64,000 nt of DNA, taken from contig NC_079491.1 in assembly GCF_020520425.1 (NCBI RefSeq), forward strand, positions 7,551,143 through 7,615,142, given 5' to 3'. The notes under the pieces are model-generated. The model ran no database searches. It worked only from the letters and a program-made list of their open reading frames with translations, and was not told where the DNA came from. The translations under genes and the position numbers were made by a program. Shown one piece after another: positions 13,966 to 26,817 of this stretch. Every line of letters begins with the position of its first letter. The first letter of the stretch is position 1. This DNA comes from Spinacia oleracea (lineage: Eukaryota > Streptophyta > Magnoliopsida > Caryophyllales > Amaranthaceae).

Positions 13966-14739
13966 CCTTATTATTTTCATAATCTAAATTGCATGAACAT
14001 GGTTAAATATTACAAATTTGCCAGAATTAAAAGGGGTGATTAATTTTCGTAATTGTTAATTAATTGCAAATTGCGTTTATTTAATTATACGTACGCAGTT
14101 TTTCGGCAGTTTATTCGTTACTCATCCAAATTGAGAGATTTTTGTGTCAATTCCGCATGTAAAAGGCATTCTAAAATTTTGACAAAAACAGTATTTTTCT
14201 GCCGAACCCAGAATTCTCAAATTCGAAGCCTAACTATGACTTTTCGAAGGTTTAATTTTTCGAATGCAAAATTTCGTAAATTTAAGATGTTAAATTAAAT
14301 ATTTGCGATTCTTGTTGATAAATCTTGAATTTTTGATTGACCTACTGTATATGTTTAACAAGTTTGAATTCCTAGCCTTGTTAATTATGCAATCTAATTT
14401 GTAATTATGATTAATTTGTTGAAAATTAGAATAATTTAGAATTAATTTGATTTTCATAATTAATTATAATTTAATTAGAAACCTATGATTAAAAACCACC
14501 ATAAAAATTGTAAATTTATGATAAATTTTAAATTTTTATGACCTAGACTTGAATCCATGACAATCGGAAATCAATTGAATAATAAATTTTCGATTTTTCG
14601 CCCTAAAATTATGAAACTAATATTATTTATTAATTTGTCATTAATTTTAAATATAAATTTTAAATTTTTATGCGATTCGTTCATATAACTTACACGCACA
14701 AAGCAATGGACGCTTCGTGTTACCCTTAAGGGGTGTTGT

Positions 14740-15290
14740 ATAGTGCGGGCATGCGACGACGAGCAAGGGAGCTCGTCGCCCGTGCGGCACGAATGCAATG
14801 AGCAAGGCATGGTGCACGAGCACAAGGCAGTAGCCCTGCCTTGTGTCGTGGGCCACAAGCTATGGACGAATGGGCATGGGCGAAAGGCAAGCCATGGCAG
14901 TCGCGTGTGGGCAGCAAGCGAGCTGCGCCACGACGCGCACTGCCTCGCGCAAGAGCGCGCAGCCTCGCGCGCAGCGAGCGCAAGCTCGCGTGCCACGAGC
15001 GCTGCGCCCAGCGTTGATCGAGCGCAAATTGCTCGCGCACAGCGAGCGATGGCTCGCGCGCACAGCGAGCGATGGAGCGCGCGCAGCGTGCGCTGGCGAG
15101 CGCGCACAGCGAGCGATGGCTCGCGTGCGTCGAGCGCTGGCGCGCGCGCAACAAGCACCACAGCGTACGATGGCTTGCGATGGAGATGCAGCAGCTATGC
15201 GACGAGCGCATGGGCTGCGCGCACATGGCCAGCGATGGCTGTGTGCGTGCGGCCCATGGGCGTGCGATGCGTAGGGTGTTTGCGTTGCGA
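14740..15290. repeat. GC-rich degenerate tandem array inside the LTR element
   Basis: This is a sharp GC-rich island in an AT-rich interior. It is dominated by GCGAGCGATGG, GCGCGCAC and CTCGCG words in irregular tandem, densest at 14940-15180. Several frames stay open simply because TA-containing stops are rare. None looks like a protein: all are Ala/Arg low complexity. I regard it as a non-coding spacer array. Confidence 0.75.
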
Positions 15291-18200
15291 TTAGATCGTT
15301 TTGAATGTTTAATTTGAAATTTTTCAGTTTACGTAATTTTAATTAATTTTAAAATTAATAATTTAAATTATTTTCTTGGATTTTGATTTTGAATATTGTA
15401 ATTATAATAAATTTTATTTATTCTAATTATTTTACTAAAATTAAAATCATGAATTAATTTAAATACGACTGAAATTAAATTAAACTTTTGGATTCAATTA
15501 TAAATTTATATGAGCTTTAAATTTTAATTAAATTTGTATGTTTCCGGTTAGACTTGAAATACATTTTTATGTTTAAAATTAGTAAAGCATATGAATTTAT
15601 TGGTTTAAGTGGGAGCCCTTTTAGTCATAAACTCTTGATTAGGTCTACAAATCCTTAAGGTTAAAACAACTTGATTAGAATTAATAAGGACTGAATAATT
15701 GGTAGATTATTGGTGCCCTTGATTAATTGCTGCAAATGTTTACGTGATGCATAATGTGTTTTACTAACCAGCTATGTGGGCCATTCATGATAATGAATGG
15801 GTGAATGGTATATATTGTATATGTACTGTTTTGCAGGTTATGAAGTGACTAGTATGGCCCAAATAGGATAGAAAATATGGTCTGCGTACCATTAATTTGA
15901 ATGTAATTGGTCTAAAGTACCAAAGTTGTTTTTCAATTCAAATATGGTCTGCGTACCATCAAATAGTTGTAATTAGTTATAGCTTATCCTATTTGAAGAA
16001 AATGGTGCCTCCCACGGAGATTTTCAAGACGGACTTTGAAGTCAAAGCTTCAAGATGAAGTCGGGCCATACTAGATCACATTTATCTTATGCATGTTTTA
16101 AGTTATTTATTGCTTTTAAATATGTCTTAAAATGCATGAGATCAAAAGCTTGATTATGTTGCATGATTAAGGATTTTAGTTCACTTAAAATCTAACCAAC
16201 ATAGTAAGAGCCTTAAGTTCCAAACTTAAAAAAAATTGAGTTATAAGGTGCCATGCCAAAATATACACTTGCTTGGATATCCTTTACATCAATCTAGTAA
16301 TAGTTTTCGCTCAGCGAGGTGTTACTTATTGGTCCTAAAGGGGCAAGGTACACAAATAATTGTGAGTACATGTTAGTTTTGGTGAAACTCAACGATATAA
16401 GTAAGGAGTCCTTTTATGTCGTGGCAAAATCGATAGGTTTACCTAATAAGTTCTTAGACGTGCCTATCAACCAAGAATAGTTTCTAGACTATTAGCAAAA
16501 GGCTTTTGCTTACCTAAAATGTTTTAGAATTGAGTCGACAAACTGTGCTTAATTCTTCAATGGTTTTAGGATCTTGGAATCATTTTATTCACACCTGCCG
16601 GAACACATAATTCGAATAAAATGCTAATGACTTGTTTAAATTGCATGATTGCTTTCATTTTCAAGTTATTATTCATGATAAATGTTTAGACTTTGCATGC
16701 TTCAATATATGTTTTAATTATTGTTTATAATTAAATATCTTGCACTGCAGTAAATCCTTTTAGAAAGGTAACAGTAAATTTCCTCGATTGGTAGTGAATC
16801 CAAGAACGATTCACGGAAATGAGAGAAAGTGAGCAATTTAAAATGTACGTTTCTTATATCGACTTTTATGGTTGTTTTCGAACATCAAAATCGAATGGCA
16901 AACCAATTGGTGCTTGTGAATTCAAAATACAATGTAGTTTTGAGATCATAAAGCATTGAGTTTAATACGCTCAGCTTTACCAATGGTTAACAACCTAATA
17001 TCTTTGTCCATTTAATTCTCGAATGAGTCTAGTCCCTAGACATTCGAATAGATCGATGCTTAGAGAACTTTAGAAGCTTCTGGTAAGATCATCTAGTTGA
17101 AACTTAATATTCAACATAAATTAAATGGTAAGAACCTTGTTGGGTGACATTGGACATGTCTAACAAAGTATAAAAGTCAACACTAAAGAATTCAATTCTT
17201 AAGACTATAAGAAAGGGTACAAGAAATAGGAAAACGAGGAACAAATGAAAGGAATTTACGATTCCGTTTCTACCTATAAGTTTATGTTTAAAGAGAAGTG
17301 ACCTAGCAATCAAACTTCCTTGGTATCATATACCGCTTGAGGTTCTTACTTCGGTAATAACTCAAACAATGGAAGCTAGGATACACTAATGACCTACAAG
17401 TGGGAAATGAAGCATGGCATTGCTACATTAATTGTAGGGTCATCTAAGTTTGTTTTAAGTCCTTTCAAAGGCTGGAACTTAATGGCTATTTTGTTCCATA
17501 ATCAGCATACCTAAATTTCTGTTTCAAACACAAAAAGACTCACATTCAAGAAAACAAAAACAATGTTTGTTTATTTATTTGAATGAAATGGTCAATTACG
17601 GGTTGAGTCAATATGCTTGATTAAAACAAACAACTCTTTAACAATAAAACTTTACTAGGTTCAAATTAACCCCTTGATTTGAGTTCCACTAATCTTTGGC
17701 ATTGTTGCTTAGACCATATCAACAAGTTAACATTCAAAAGCTCTATTTTGATGTACTTTTGTAAGTTGATTGATTTCTAGATCATTTTAAGACAACTAGT
17801 CTTACTTGTTGAAAGTAACAAAAGATATGAACTATTGTTAGAACGCCTAGACAATAGAGATCAAAGCTAAAGAAAGATTTTATGACTTTATTATTTCACA
17901 TGGATTTGAGTGAATATAGGTTTATTTACTCAAATGTGATATAAGTTGAATCTATTTGGCTAGTTCAAAGATTCAGAAGTATAAAATCCACTTCGCAAGA
18001 AATCATAAAGATCTAGGTTAGATCATGTTGATGATTACTTGAGACCAAATATGATCATCAATGATTGTGTGTTGTAATTTCACAATCTAGGTCCATAAGA
18101 TATGGCATATCTTAGTTGGAATAATCGAAGTCAATTAGTACTTGATTCGATCAATGATGAATCATAAAGACTTTTCCTATAATTTCTAAAACAAAATGCT

Positions 18201-18989
18201 CAACTACCACCAAACTAAACCAAATTCGTCAAAGCTATTGAAAAGTAATTTCAGGATATCTTTTCAATTATATATATCTAAAGAGTTGCTAAACTCAGTG
18301 GGAGCTTAGTGTTTGTTATTCAACAAACTAAGGCGCAAGTCTAGATATATGTTTCATTGTGATTTATTCAAATGAGACACAAGGGTATTGTTTCTACCAC
18401 GAATTTTTGAGAACATAATGTTTTTTGCTCGAAATAATGTCCTTTTGGAGATTCGTTTCCAAATTGACAAGTGGGAGAAAATAGACCTCGAAAGTCTTCG
18501 AGGCGAACAACAAACATAGACGGACATTCCGGAGGCTTTTCGAAGTTCTTTAGAAAATCCGAACACGTATTCTTTAAGGACTTTAGAAGTGGCTTTTAAA
18601 GAATAGACATCTCTTAGAAGACTTTACAAGTGCTTCAAGGAGAACAGAATATTCAAAGGACTTTCAAGTGGCTATTGATATTCTATTTGTTTGAAGTTCT
18701 ATACCCAAAGTAGGCATAGAGTTCAAGTCACTGGAACTATGATATTCTTCTATTGGATAGTGAAGAAACATGGAGTTCAGGTCACTAAAGCTATGCAATT
18801 CTTCTATTAGATAGTGAAGAAACCTACAACTTACAGTCAAACTATTATCATGTAGATTAATGAGTTTGTGACCTGTAAGAAAGCTATGACGAAACCCAGA
18901 TTCCCTAAAATGGTTAGAGGCCATATATAGACTCAAATGTTTTAAATGGTTAGAGGCCATAAAACATAACCAATGTTTTGATGACAAAA

Positions 18990-20480
18990 TTGAAATTTTG
19001 TTGATTTGCAAGAATAGTTTCACACCTATTGGTTGCAAGTTTGTTTTAAGGATAAAAACCATCAAACATGGAATTGTGTTCACACACAAAGCTAGATTAG
19101 TTGCTAAAGGTTACAAGCAAATTCATGGCATGGATTGTGTTGAAACCTCATGCATAATCGTAATGCTCAAGTCTATAACTCAAGCAATGATTGCATATTG
19201 GTACATATGACAATTGGATGACAAAACGTATTCCTCAATCAAATGTTGGAAGAAAACTATGTACATGGCATGTCATAGGATTTGTGGATCCAAATAAATG
19301 CTTGAAAAGGAATGCTAACTTATGAAATCTAAGTACAGATTTAAGCAAGCAATTGGGAATTGGAACTGTATTTTAGTGAAGCTAATAAGCATTTTAGTTT
19401 CATAAAATATACATGATTCTTATAGATATATAAGAAGTTTAGTGGGAGTACTTAAAACTTAATTGGTCCCATGTGTATTACACACATATCTCTCTATTGT
19501 GAAATAACATTCAAATGCTAATGACTTAGGTTTGAAATTATTCATCAATGATGGACCAAGGCGAAACTTAGTACATACTGGGTATTAAGATCTATTTACA
19601 AAGATCTTATGATATTGTTTAGTAATGGCATTTACTAAATCAAACACGAAAGACTCCATTGGAGATATTCGATCCATATGAATAAATCTAAGTAATGAAT
19701 GTTTGAACTATGTATAAGCATTTACTAAGTTAAACATCAAAGAATCTAATGAGATTCTTCACCTATATTATATGTCAAAGAATTTAGTTGGATTCAGTAT
19801 CTACTGTAACTGAATGAGCTAAAGTTACATGAATAGAATTCAATTGGGAATTATTCTGCAAAAGAATTTATCATGTATAAAATATAAGGATCGCCAAAAA
19901 CGTATCGTATGACTTTAGGCATGACGAACATATACCAATCTCTATTGATCTAAGTGAAGATCAACTAGATTGAGATCAAGAACACTTATGGTACTTGAAA
20001 AGGTACATAGGAATAGTTCTTGATTCAAGGAAATAAAGATATGCTAAATATTGATGCTACACGCATAAACACTGGCAAAGGATCAAGCAAGACCCTTTGG
20101 AGTTAACCATTGACAAGGACGAGCTAAAGAGCATCGTGTTTTGAAATGGCAACATGGATTGAAGACCATGAGTTGTTGCGTGGGAAATTAAAATAATAAT
20201 TTCTATGTTCTAAGATATAGTTGGAGAGTCTTCCACATATCTGTGAACTGCTTGGATAATAGATCCAAACAAAGCATCACTAGCAACCTATACAGTTGAA
20301 GTAAAAGTTATTATTGCCTAAGAAGCAATAAAATAGAGTTGTTTATATGAGTTCTTCATTGAACTTGGGAAGATCACATGTCTGTTGACTTAATGGTTCT
20401 TCATTGCAAAATGCGTAGAACCACTAATGTAGCAAGAAAGACTAGATCACAAAATAAACATACTCAAAAGTTCTTATCAT
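18990..20480 (+). pseudogene. Decayed Copia reverse transcriptase and RNase H
   Basis: At 18998-19150 the frame gives the N-terminal Copia reverse-transcriptase signature (PIGCKFV, then KARLVAKGYKQ and HGMD), with the KWVFK step degraded. Downstream, LKSI and short RT-like pieces appear between many stops and frame changes. The active-site YVDD box is not readable. Around 20290-20470 pieces of the RNase H region (EAIK, ELGK) remain. The order RT then RNase H then purine tract then LTR fits Copia. The product cannot be functional. Confidence 0.7.
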
Positions 20481-21455
20481 CATATCTCGAAGAACATTCG
20501 ATGAAAAGGATGTTAAGATTGGCAAAGCGTGATAACTAAACCTATGCAACAAGTGAGAAGCAACACTCACGTTGTAGCACTGGAAATCAAACATAGCTTT
20601 GAATTCCATGAACTGTTTTAAAGATGGGTTTGAGACCCATGGTTGTAAAACAATGGGGTTGAACATTTATCATATATGAAATGTATTTTCATATTCCATT
20701 TAATCTTGGTTTAGTATTAAATGATGAGTCCCTTCAATTTGACGATATATTCAAGATAGACTGTCAGGACCAGTCCTGTGACTAAGAAATGTCTATCAAG
20801 TGAACTTGAATGTCAAAGGTTGAAAATGGTCCCTAGTCGGAGTTTTCTATAAAATTGGACGCATAGAAAACGTTAGACGATTAGAATGCAAGATGACTAG
20901 TAGTTCTGTTTCTTGAACTATGTGGACATGGCAATGTCATAATCATTTGCATAGATACTTACTTTGGGAAGACTAGTATCGGACAAGACCTATGAAACTT
21001 TACTGTAAGAGATGAAAGTCTGTCATAAGTAAATTTCATTAAAATTATTAGACACTAAATCCTCAATACCTGAGTGATTTGAGATTACTTGTTTGAGAAC
21101 TGGTTGCTTTGACGTTGACCAACCGTCGCACCGTAAAAGGAGGCTATAAAGGCAACGCTCAGGTAATCACCTATCAAACGAAGTCTAATCTCAAGATCGC
21201 AAGATTGGGATTGTCCTCCCATAAATCGGGATGAGATGCTTAAAAGTTGTACAAGGCCACTCGTAGAGCTAGAAACTGTGAAATGCATGGCCGTGCTCGG
21301 ATGAATCATAGGCTATGATTATCTGTTTATTTGATCAGTTGAACTCTGAAACCGAGAAACACCTCTGGACATATTAAGGATGACAACTCTTACCTTATGT
21401 TCAAGAGCAAGCATCGAGCGACAAAGGAATTAGGAAATGCACACTTGTCCCTAAG

Positions 21456-21469
21456 GACAAGTGGGAGAC
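21456..21469 (+). other. Polypurine tract
   Basis: The purine-rich GGACAAGTGGGAGA lies immediately before the 3' LTR, where plus-strand priming of LTR retrotransposons occurs. Confidence 0.75.
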
Positions 21470-22854
21470 TGAAGGAAATAATGCCCTTGGTCCAAGTATG
21501 CATTCTATGTTAAGTCTAATAAATGCGGTTCAGTATTAATTAACAAGTTAATAATTCAGTGAGATCAAGTGAGCTGAATGCCTAGCTAGAGGCCGCTTCA
21601 GTTCAAGTGGAATTAATGATATTAATCCACAGCTTACTCTTGACTGAACCCGTAGGGTCACACAAATAGTACGTAAACGGATCAAGTATTTAATGGCATT
21701 AGATACTCCATCTATGGATATTCGGAATCGACGGATCTTGGTTTCAGTGGGAGCTGAGATCGTCACAGGCAAGAAATGAATACTCCGGAAACGATGATAT
21801 TGCCGGAAACGGAAATATGGATCGTATCGGAAATATAAATATTATCCAAGTCGTAGATGTTGCCGGAAACGGAAACATGGTACGTATCGGAAAATATTAT
21901 CGGAAATGGAAATATTACCAGAATCGGAAATATTGCCGGAAACGGAAATATTGTCAGAATCGGAAATATTATCGGAATCGGAAAATAATTCCGGAAACGG
22001 AAATATTAAATATTTGTTCGAAACGGAAATTGATTCCGGAATCGGAAATATTAAATATTGTTCGTATCGGAAATGAATTCCGGAACCGGGAATTTAATCG
22101 GAAGCGTATCGTACGAATTAGCATCGGACGAGGCCTGCCGGACGAAGGCCCAGCACGAAGTCGGGCCATCGCCCAGCAAGCCAAACGCGCGCCACAAGCC
22201 CAGCCAAGGCAGCGCCCAGGCCTACCGCAAGGCAGGCCCAGCGCGCGCCAAGGCCACGGCTGCGTGGGCCTCGCTGCGTGGGCTGCTGCTCGCACGCACG
22301 CGCATGGGCGGCCCTTGTGGCTGCCGTGTGTGTGTGAGTTTGTGTTCATGCATGATTCCTAAAACTATTAGAATTAGTATATGATTAAATTCCTATTCCT
22401 AAAAGGATAAATTAATTAATTAGAGTTCTTGTAGGATTCTAAGTTTAATTAATTCGTATCCTACTAGGATTCCAATTCCCTTTTCATAACTCTATAAATA
22501 CGTGCCTAGGGTCACATATTTTTAGAGATTAATTCAAGTATTCAAAGTGAGTTTTGAGAGAAAAATTCAGTCATATTTCTTACCTAAGAGTGCCGAAAAT
22601 TCTAGTACCTTAAGGGCGATTCTAGTTGGTCAATCTTAAGGCGGATCCGGACGTGCTGTGGACTATCTACGGAGGGACGACACTTGGAGTCCTAAAGACT
22701 TGTTCTTGTTCGGTTCGGGCGCAGCTAGGGAAGGCACGCAACAAAGAGTATGCATCTAAATTATGCTATATGATTATATGTAAATAATATGTATTCCTGG
22801 CTAAATGGTTTTTCCGCATGATTTATGAATTGTCATATGTATCATAACCTAACA
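21470..22854 (+). repeat. 3' LTR of the 10.3 kb retrotransposon
   Basis: It has the same length as the 5' LTR (1,385 bp) and no indels were seen. Substitutions are scattered, for example in the first 80 bp, near 21629, and near the TATA region. Confidence 0.93.
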
Positions 22855-23963
22855 AATTATGATTTGTTTTCCTTTTAGTGGGTTAAAGTTGAAAGGTAAA
22901 TATTAAGTATTATAAACGTCGTAATAAAATACGTGAAAGATTTGTGAAATTTAATTTTGGATTTTCATAACAATAGTCCAAATTATTACAATAACGGCGC
23001 GTCATCGATCAATTTAAAATGGAAAACGAGTTTTTCTTACTTTGAAAAAAATTCTTTATTACAATAATTATCTCTTAGAAAATAGCACACACAAACACTA
23101 ATAAAAATAAAAAGGAACATTAGTTTTAATGCTTGTGGGTCATTATAAATCTATTTACGAAGTAATTAATTTGACCTCTAAAAAGTTCAAGGTAACATAC
23201 AACTATAAATCTATAAAAATGTAGTATAAATATACATTACTAGAAACATATCTTATGGAAATTATAAAATATTTTTGAAGAAAAAATAAACTACACTTTT
23301 TTTGTGTTTTCGTAAATTAAATTAAATCATGTATCATTATGGAAACAACAAAATAAAAAAATGAAAATTAATAAAAGAAATGACTTGTTAAGGGAAAAGG
23401 AAAAAAACAAAAAACATTAATAATTTAGAGGATCAACCAACGATAAGTAAAAGATAAAATAATTTTTTTTTTTAAAAAAAATCTTATATGTTCTTTAAGA
23501 GGATTTGAACCTGGTAGCTTACATAGAATACTAGTCAAGCTACCATCATAGCAAAGGTATTTCATTAAGATTATTGTCAGTTATTATATATATAAGTGCA
23601 ATTAATTAACTCAAAATTAGTTTTTAAATGTTTTTTAAAAAATATTGGGGGTCCCTTTGAACTCCTCCAGGGCTTCATAGGTCCGCCCCTGCTATCTGGA
23701 ATCCTTCATTTTCTTGTCTGCCATTATATTTAGAGTTTTGAAAAGATTCGAAAGTATGGAGTTTAATCAGTCTTCAGTACGCAGGGAAGTGTTTCTTGTT
23801 TTTTTTTTTGTAAAATAGTGGTTTGCTTTATTGCTTGAAATGAAAACGTTTTTGAGCGGGGGAATATAAATGTAGTACAGTAGTACGAAGTAATGTTTAA
23901 TTTCACTTGTATGGGAATGTTACACCGCATGCAGATTTTGGACATATTAAGTTAAATAGCTAA

Positions 23964-24015
23964 CAATACTGTACCCCTACACCGGAGTAAAAATTAAATC
24001 AAACTGTTTAAAAGT

Positions 24016-24053
<38 letters not shown>

Positions 24054-24251
24054 TTATGTCGGTAATATATTTTAATAATATAATAACTCTTTAATATGCT
24101 TATTTATCAAAAAAAAATCATATAATATAAAAGTTAATAAAAACATACTACATGTTGCAAAAAAGGAGGTAAAAGTTGTAAAAAAAATTGGGTAAAAGTT
24201 ATCACTGTGTACAATAAATTATTGTACACCTTATACAAGCAAGACCTTTTG
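23964..24251. mobile_element. Mutator-like MITE, family M, copy III
   Basis: It is flanked by a perfect 9-bp target duplication AATAGCTAA (23955-23963, 24252-24260). Its right end GCAAGACCTTTTG and the TACAATAAATTATTGTACACC palindrome are shared with copies at 30564, 50725 and 56172. It contains a short (TA)n run (24019-24049). The 9-bp duplication points to Mutator-like mobilisation. It has no coding capacity. Confidence 0.88.
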
Positions 24252-24340
24252 AATAGCTAACGCCTATATACAAGTAAGAAAACCACTTTTAAATTTTGGT
24301 TGCGTTGCCCATTCATCCATTTGGTTTGCGTAATTTTTTA

Positions 24341-25319
24341 TGCCATAAACCCAAGGTGCATTAGTCTAGTATCAAGGTTCAAACTAATTAAAGAATAATT
24401 AATTCAGTAAAATTAAGTGATCGGAACAGCTAGATGGTGCAATGTATTCGATCAGTGAGTTCTAGTTCTTATTAGGCTCACAACTTACTCTTGACTGTAC
24501 CTACAAAGTCACACCAATGTCATATAACAGATCGACGGATTAAATGAATCGGTCATTTAATGGCTATTCAGAAATTTAGTTCGGAAAGCGTAAATGTACG
24601 ACAAGACGCTGGATCGTAATCGTATATCGTATTTCGTATATTCGTAGGTCGGGTCGGTCGAATAATCATATTGTACGGCATTGAATCGTCAAAATTTTAT
24701 ACGATAAATAATAGTCGTAAGGCAGTAGACGCAACACGAAAAGGGAACGAGAGCAACGTTGCTGCCCACGAGCCAAACGCGCAAGGCCTATTGGTGCTGC
24801 AGCGTTGTGCAAAGCAGCAGCGACCCATGGTCGTGGGCGCGCGCGCTACACATCAGCGAGGTCACGCAAGGCCAATGGCCTGCAGGCCCGCGCGCGACTG
24901 TTTGTGTGTGTGGGTTGCACATTGCTGGCCGGCCAATGCCTTGTGCATTTTGGTCGGTTAGCTTATAATAGTTCCCTAGGTTTAGTTCAAAACGTAAGTC
25001 GTCTTCCACACAACTAATCGTACAATCTAACCCTAGAGGAAACTAAGAACTCTAATCTTCAGTTTTCCTCCAAAGTAAGATTTTCCCAAAAAGCTAAATA
25101 CCTGGTGGAAGTTCCAAGCTAACGGAATCATGGCATATCTGAACATGTCGGTGGACCATCGTAGAGGAACTACAATTGGAGTTCTCGTTTGTGTTCATGA
25201 GGCTAGTGGGAGTACACGCTATGAAGTATGTTTACGTTTAATCTATACTTTAACATGAGATTCTGGTTTGGTGATTTATTTCCGCTTTTGTTAATTAGAT
25301 TAGCATTAAATCCAATACA
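24341..25319 (+). mobile_element. Decayed solo LTR related to the 12.6 kb family
   Basis: Blocks of the LTR family recur in order: AATTAATTCAGT, CTTACTCTTGACTG with GTCACAC, a GC-rich middle (24740-24950), TTGGAGTTCTCGTTTGTGTTC, and TTTATTTCCGCTTTTG near the end. Similarity is patchy and I see no convincing target duplication, so the borders are estimates. No internal domain follows. Confidence 0.55.
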
Positions 25320-25515
25320 AGACACCACTTAAAATATGATTACTTGAGAGCGGAGATTGCATAGCTCAAGTTTTGTAGTCCATCGATTACAAAATCCATC
25401 CCTGACAAGTAAATTCAAAGTATCAAATTAGTCCATCTTCACCAAAAGAAGAGTTTAAAAAAAAAACCGTACGTAAAGAATTTGGTGATTTTAAAACATA
25501 AGGAGTAGAAAATAA

Positions 25516-26460
25516 TGGGTCGTTTGGTTCGCATAGGGTAAAGGGAATGGAATCAAGAAAGGGTTTGGAAAGGAATAGAAAGGAAATCCCTAGATTATCA
25601 CAAGTTGTTTGGTTTACAAAAATCAAAGGGAAACCCATTCTTTTCACCACCCCCTTCCCTCAATCTACAACCACCAACTTCATCCTGCCCCTCCACCGCC
25701 TCCCCCACCCACCGCGAAACAGTTCTACGAGCGCTGCCCATTCCACTACGAGCGCCGCCTCGATCCCCACCCACCACGAATCAACTGCGAACGCTGCCTT
25801 CCCACCGCGAATCAACCACGACTGCCGCCTCCCCACCGCGAATCAACCATGACTGCTGCCTCCCAACCGCAAATCAACCACGATTGCCGCCTGTTTGGTT
25901 CACATCGATGTTGCCTTGCGCACCTTCCCCCTCTTTCTCTCTCCTCTTGATTTCATCTCTCTTTTAGATCTATTTTTCCGGCGAAATTAGGGTTTGTTTT
26001 AGGTAGTTAGGGTCAATTTCAGGGGTTGGATGTTTGGTTTTTGTGCTGGGTAAGATGATTTCGGTGGTTATTAAGGTTGTTTTGGTTGTGGTATGGTGAT
26101 TTCGGTGGTTGTATAGGGTTGTTGGGTGGTGGTATGGTGGTTGTACGGTGGTTTCGATGGTTGTGGAGTGGTGGTGGTTCGGTGATTATAAGGAGGTTCA
26201 ATGGGTTTTGGGGGTTTTGGTGGGGCGGCGCAGGTGGTGGTGTGGTGGTCAAGGATGGTCAAAGTAGTAGTTAAGTTGGTTGGGTGAAGAGGAGTTTGGG
26301 GGTAAGGGTGATTCCTTGGGAGGGGGTGGGGAATTAGAGGGATGTTGGGGAATCAAGTGGGTAAAGGGAATGATTGAATAGGTTTAACAAACAACAACAA
26401 AGGGAATGAAGGTAGTTGATTACCTTTCCATTTTCTGAATACCCCCAATCAAACGCCCCC
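25516..26460. mobile_element. PIF/Harbinger-like non-autonomous element
   Basis: The left end GGGTCGTTTGGTT and right end AATCAAACGCCCCC form a short imperfect inverted repeat. The flanking trinucleotide TAA appears on both sides (25513-25515, 26461-26463), the TWA duplication typical of this superfamily. The interior has a roughly 30-bp C-rich tandem repeat (about 25770-25890, CACCGCGAATCAACCA words) and a GGTGGTT-rich stretch (26050-26270). Overlapping open frames there are low-complexity and not convincing genes. The element sits about 360 bp upstream of the gene at 26818. Confidence 0.65.
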
Positions 26461-26732
26461 TAAGGTGATTTTAAAACCTTGAAATCACATATTATTCCAT
26501 GGTAATTCCTTACAATAAGGTGAATGTGAAACCTAGAAAATCACATTTCTTTTAATTTTTCAAAGGTGATTGCTCAGATTGTGGAGTACATAGAAAATTG
26601 CTCATTTCTTTAAAACCCTATTTCCCACCCCTTCTAAAAAAAATGGAAAGAAAAGTTAAAAGTAACCGGTAACTCCCGGTAATCCGGTTCTTTCTTTCCC
26701 GTTACAAGTAACAACCACCCTTTTCTCACACA

Positions 26733-26738
26733 ATATAT
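26733..26738 (+). promoter_or_regulatory. Candidate TATA box
   Basis: ATATAT within ACAATATATCCC lies 80 bp before the ATG of the gene at 26818. A CT-rich leader (CACTCTCTCTCAACTCC) follows. Confidence 0.45.
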
Positions 26739-26817
26739 CCCATTAAACCTCCCTTCACCTTTACACTCTCTCTCAACTCCTTCGACGCCGCAAAATCCAC
26801 ACAGAAGAGGTCCAATA

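Larger units (their letters stand above)
12566..22854 (+). mobile_element. Complete Copia-type LTR retrotransposon with degenerate pol
   Basis: The element is 10,289 bp, bounded by TG...CA and the 5-bp target duplication AATTA (12561-12565, 22855-22859). Its two 1,385-bp LTRs (12566-13950 and 21470-22854) differ at only about seven positions by eye, so insertion was recent. It has a methionine-tRNA-like primer site after the 5' LTR and a purine tract before the 3' LTR. The 7.5 kb interior has no long open frame. Only decayed reverse transcriptase and RNase H remnants are readable (about 18990-20480), in Copia order. Young LTRs around an old, dead pol imply a non-autonomous family mobilised in trans. 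Confidence 0.93.
11929..23616. repeat. Tandem duplication, copy 2 (interrupted)
   Basis: This copy matches copy 1 at 11929-12565 and resumes at 22860-23616. The intervening sequence is the LTR retrotransposon. Relative to copy 1 it carries a small LINE-like insertion (12251-12371) and lacks about 250 bp after the word GAGTATTAATT. Confidence 0.85.
12531..23691. mobile_element. hAT-type non-autonomous element, split by an LTR retrotransposon
   Basis: The left end CAGGGGCGGACCTA (12531) and right end TAGGTCCGCCCCTG (to 23691) are perfect inverted repeats with the CAG...CTG form of hAT elements. Without the LTR element inserted at 12566 it is about 870 bp long. The flanking 8-mers CTACCTAA and CTATCTGG agree at 5 of 8 positions and differ only by transitions, so the insertion is old. 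No transposase frame is seen. A tRNA-like B-box word lies near 23508-23520. Confidence 0.8.

Noticed and set aside
14571-15317. Several Ala/Arg/His-rich open frames up to 196 codons in both orientations
   Set aside because: All fall in the GC-rich tandem array inside the LTR retrotransposon. No frame shows a domain, and the overlapping openness on both strands is a composition effect.
24311-24340. About 28-bp identity with 315-342 near the left edge
   Set aside because: It is too short and isolated to support a duplication; flanking sequence does not match. It is probably shared repeat debris.
25605-26274. Pro/His/Ser-rich and Gly/Val-rich open frames
   Set aside because: They lie inside the Harbinger-like element in C-rich and GGT-rich tandem repeats and are low-complexity only.
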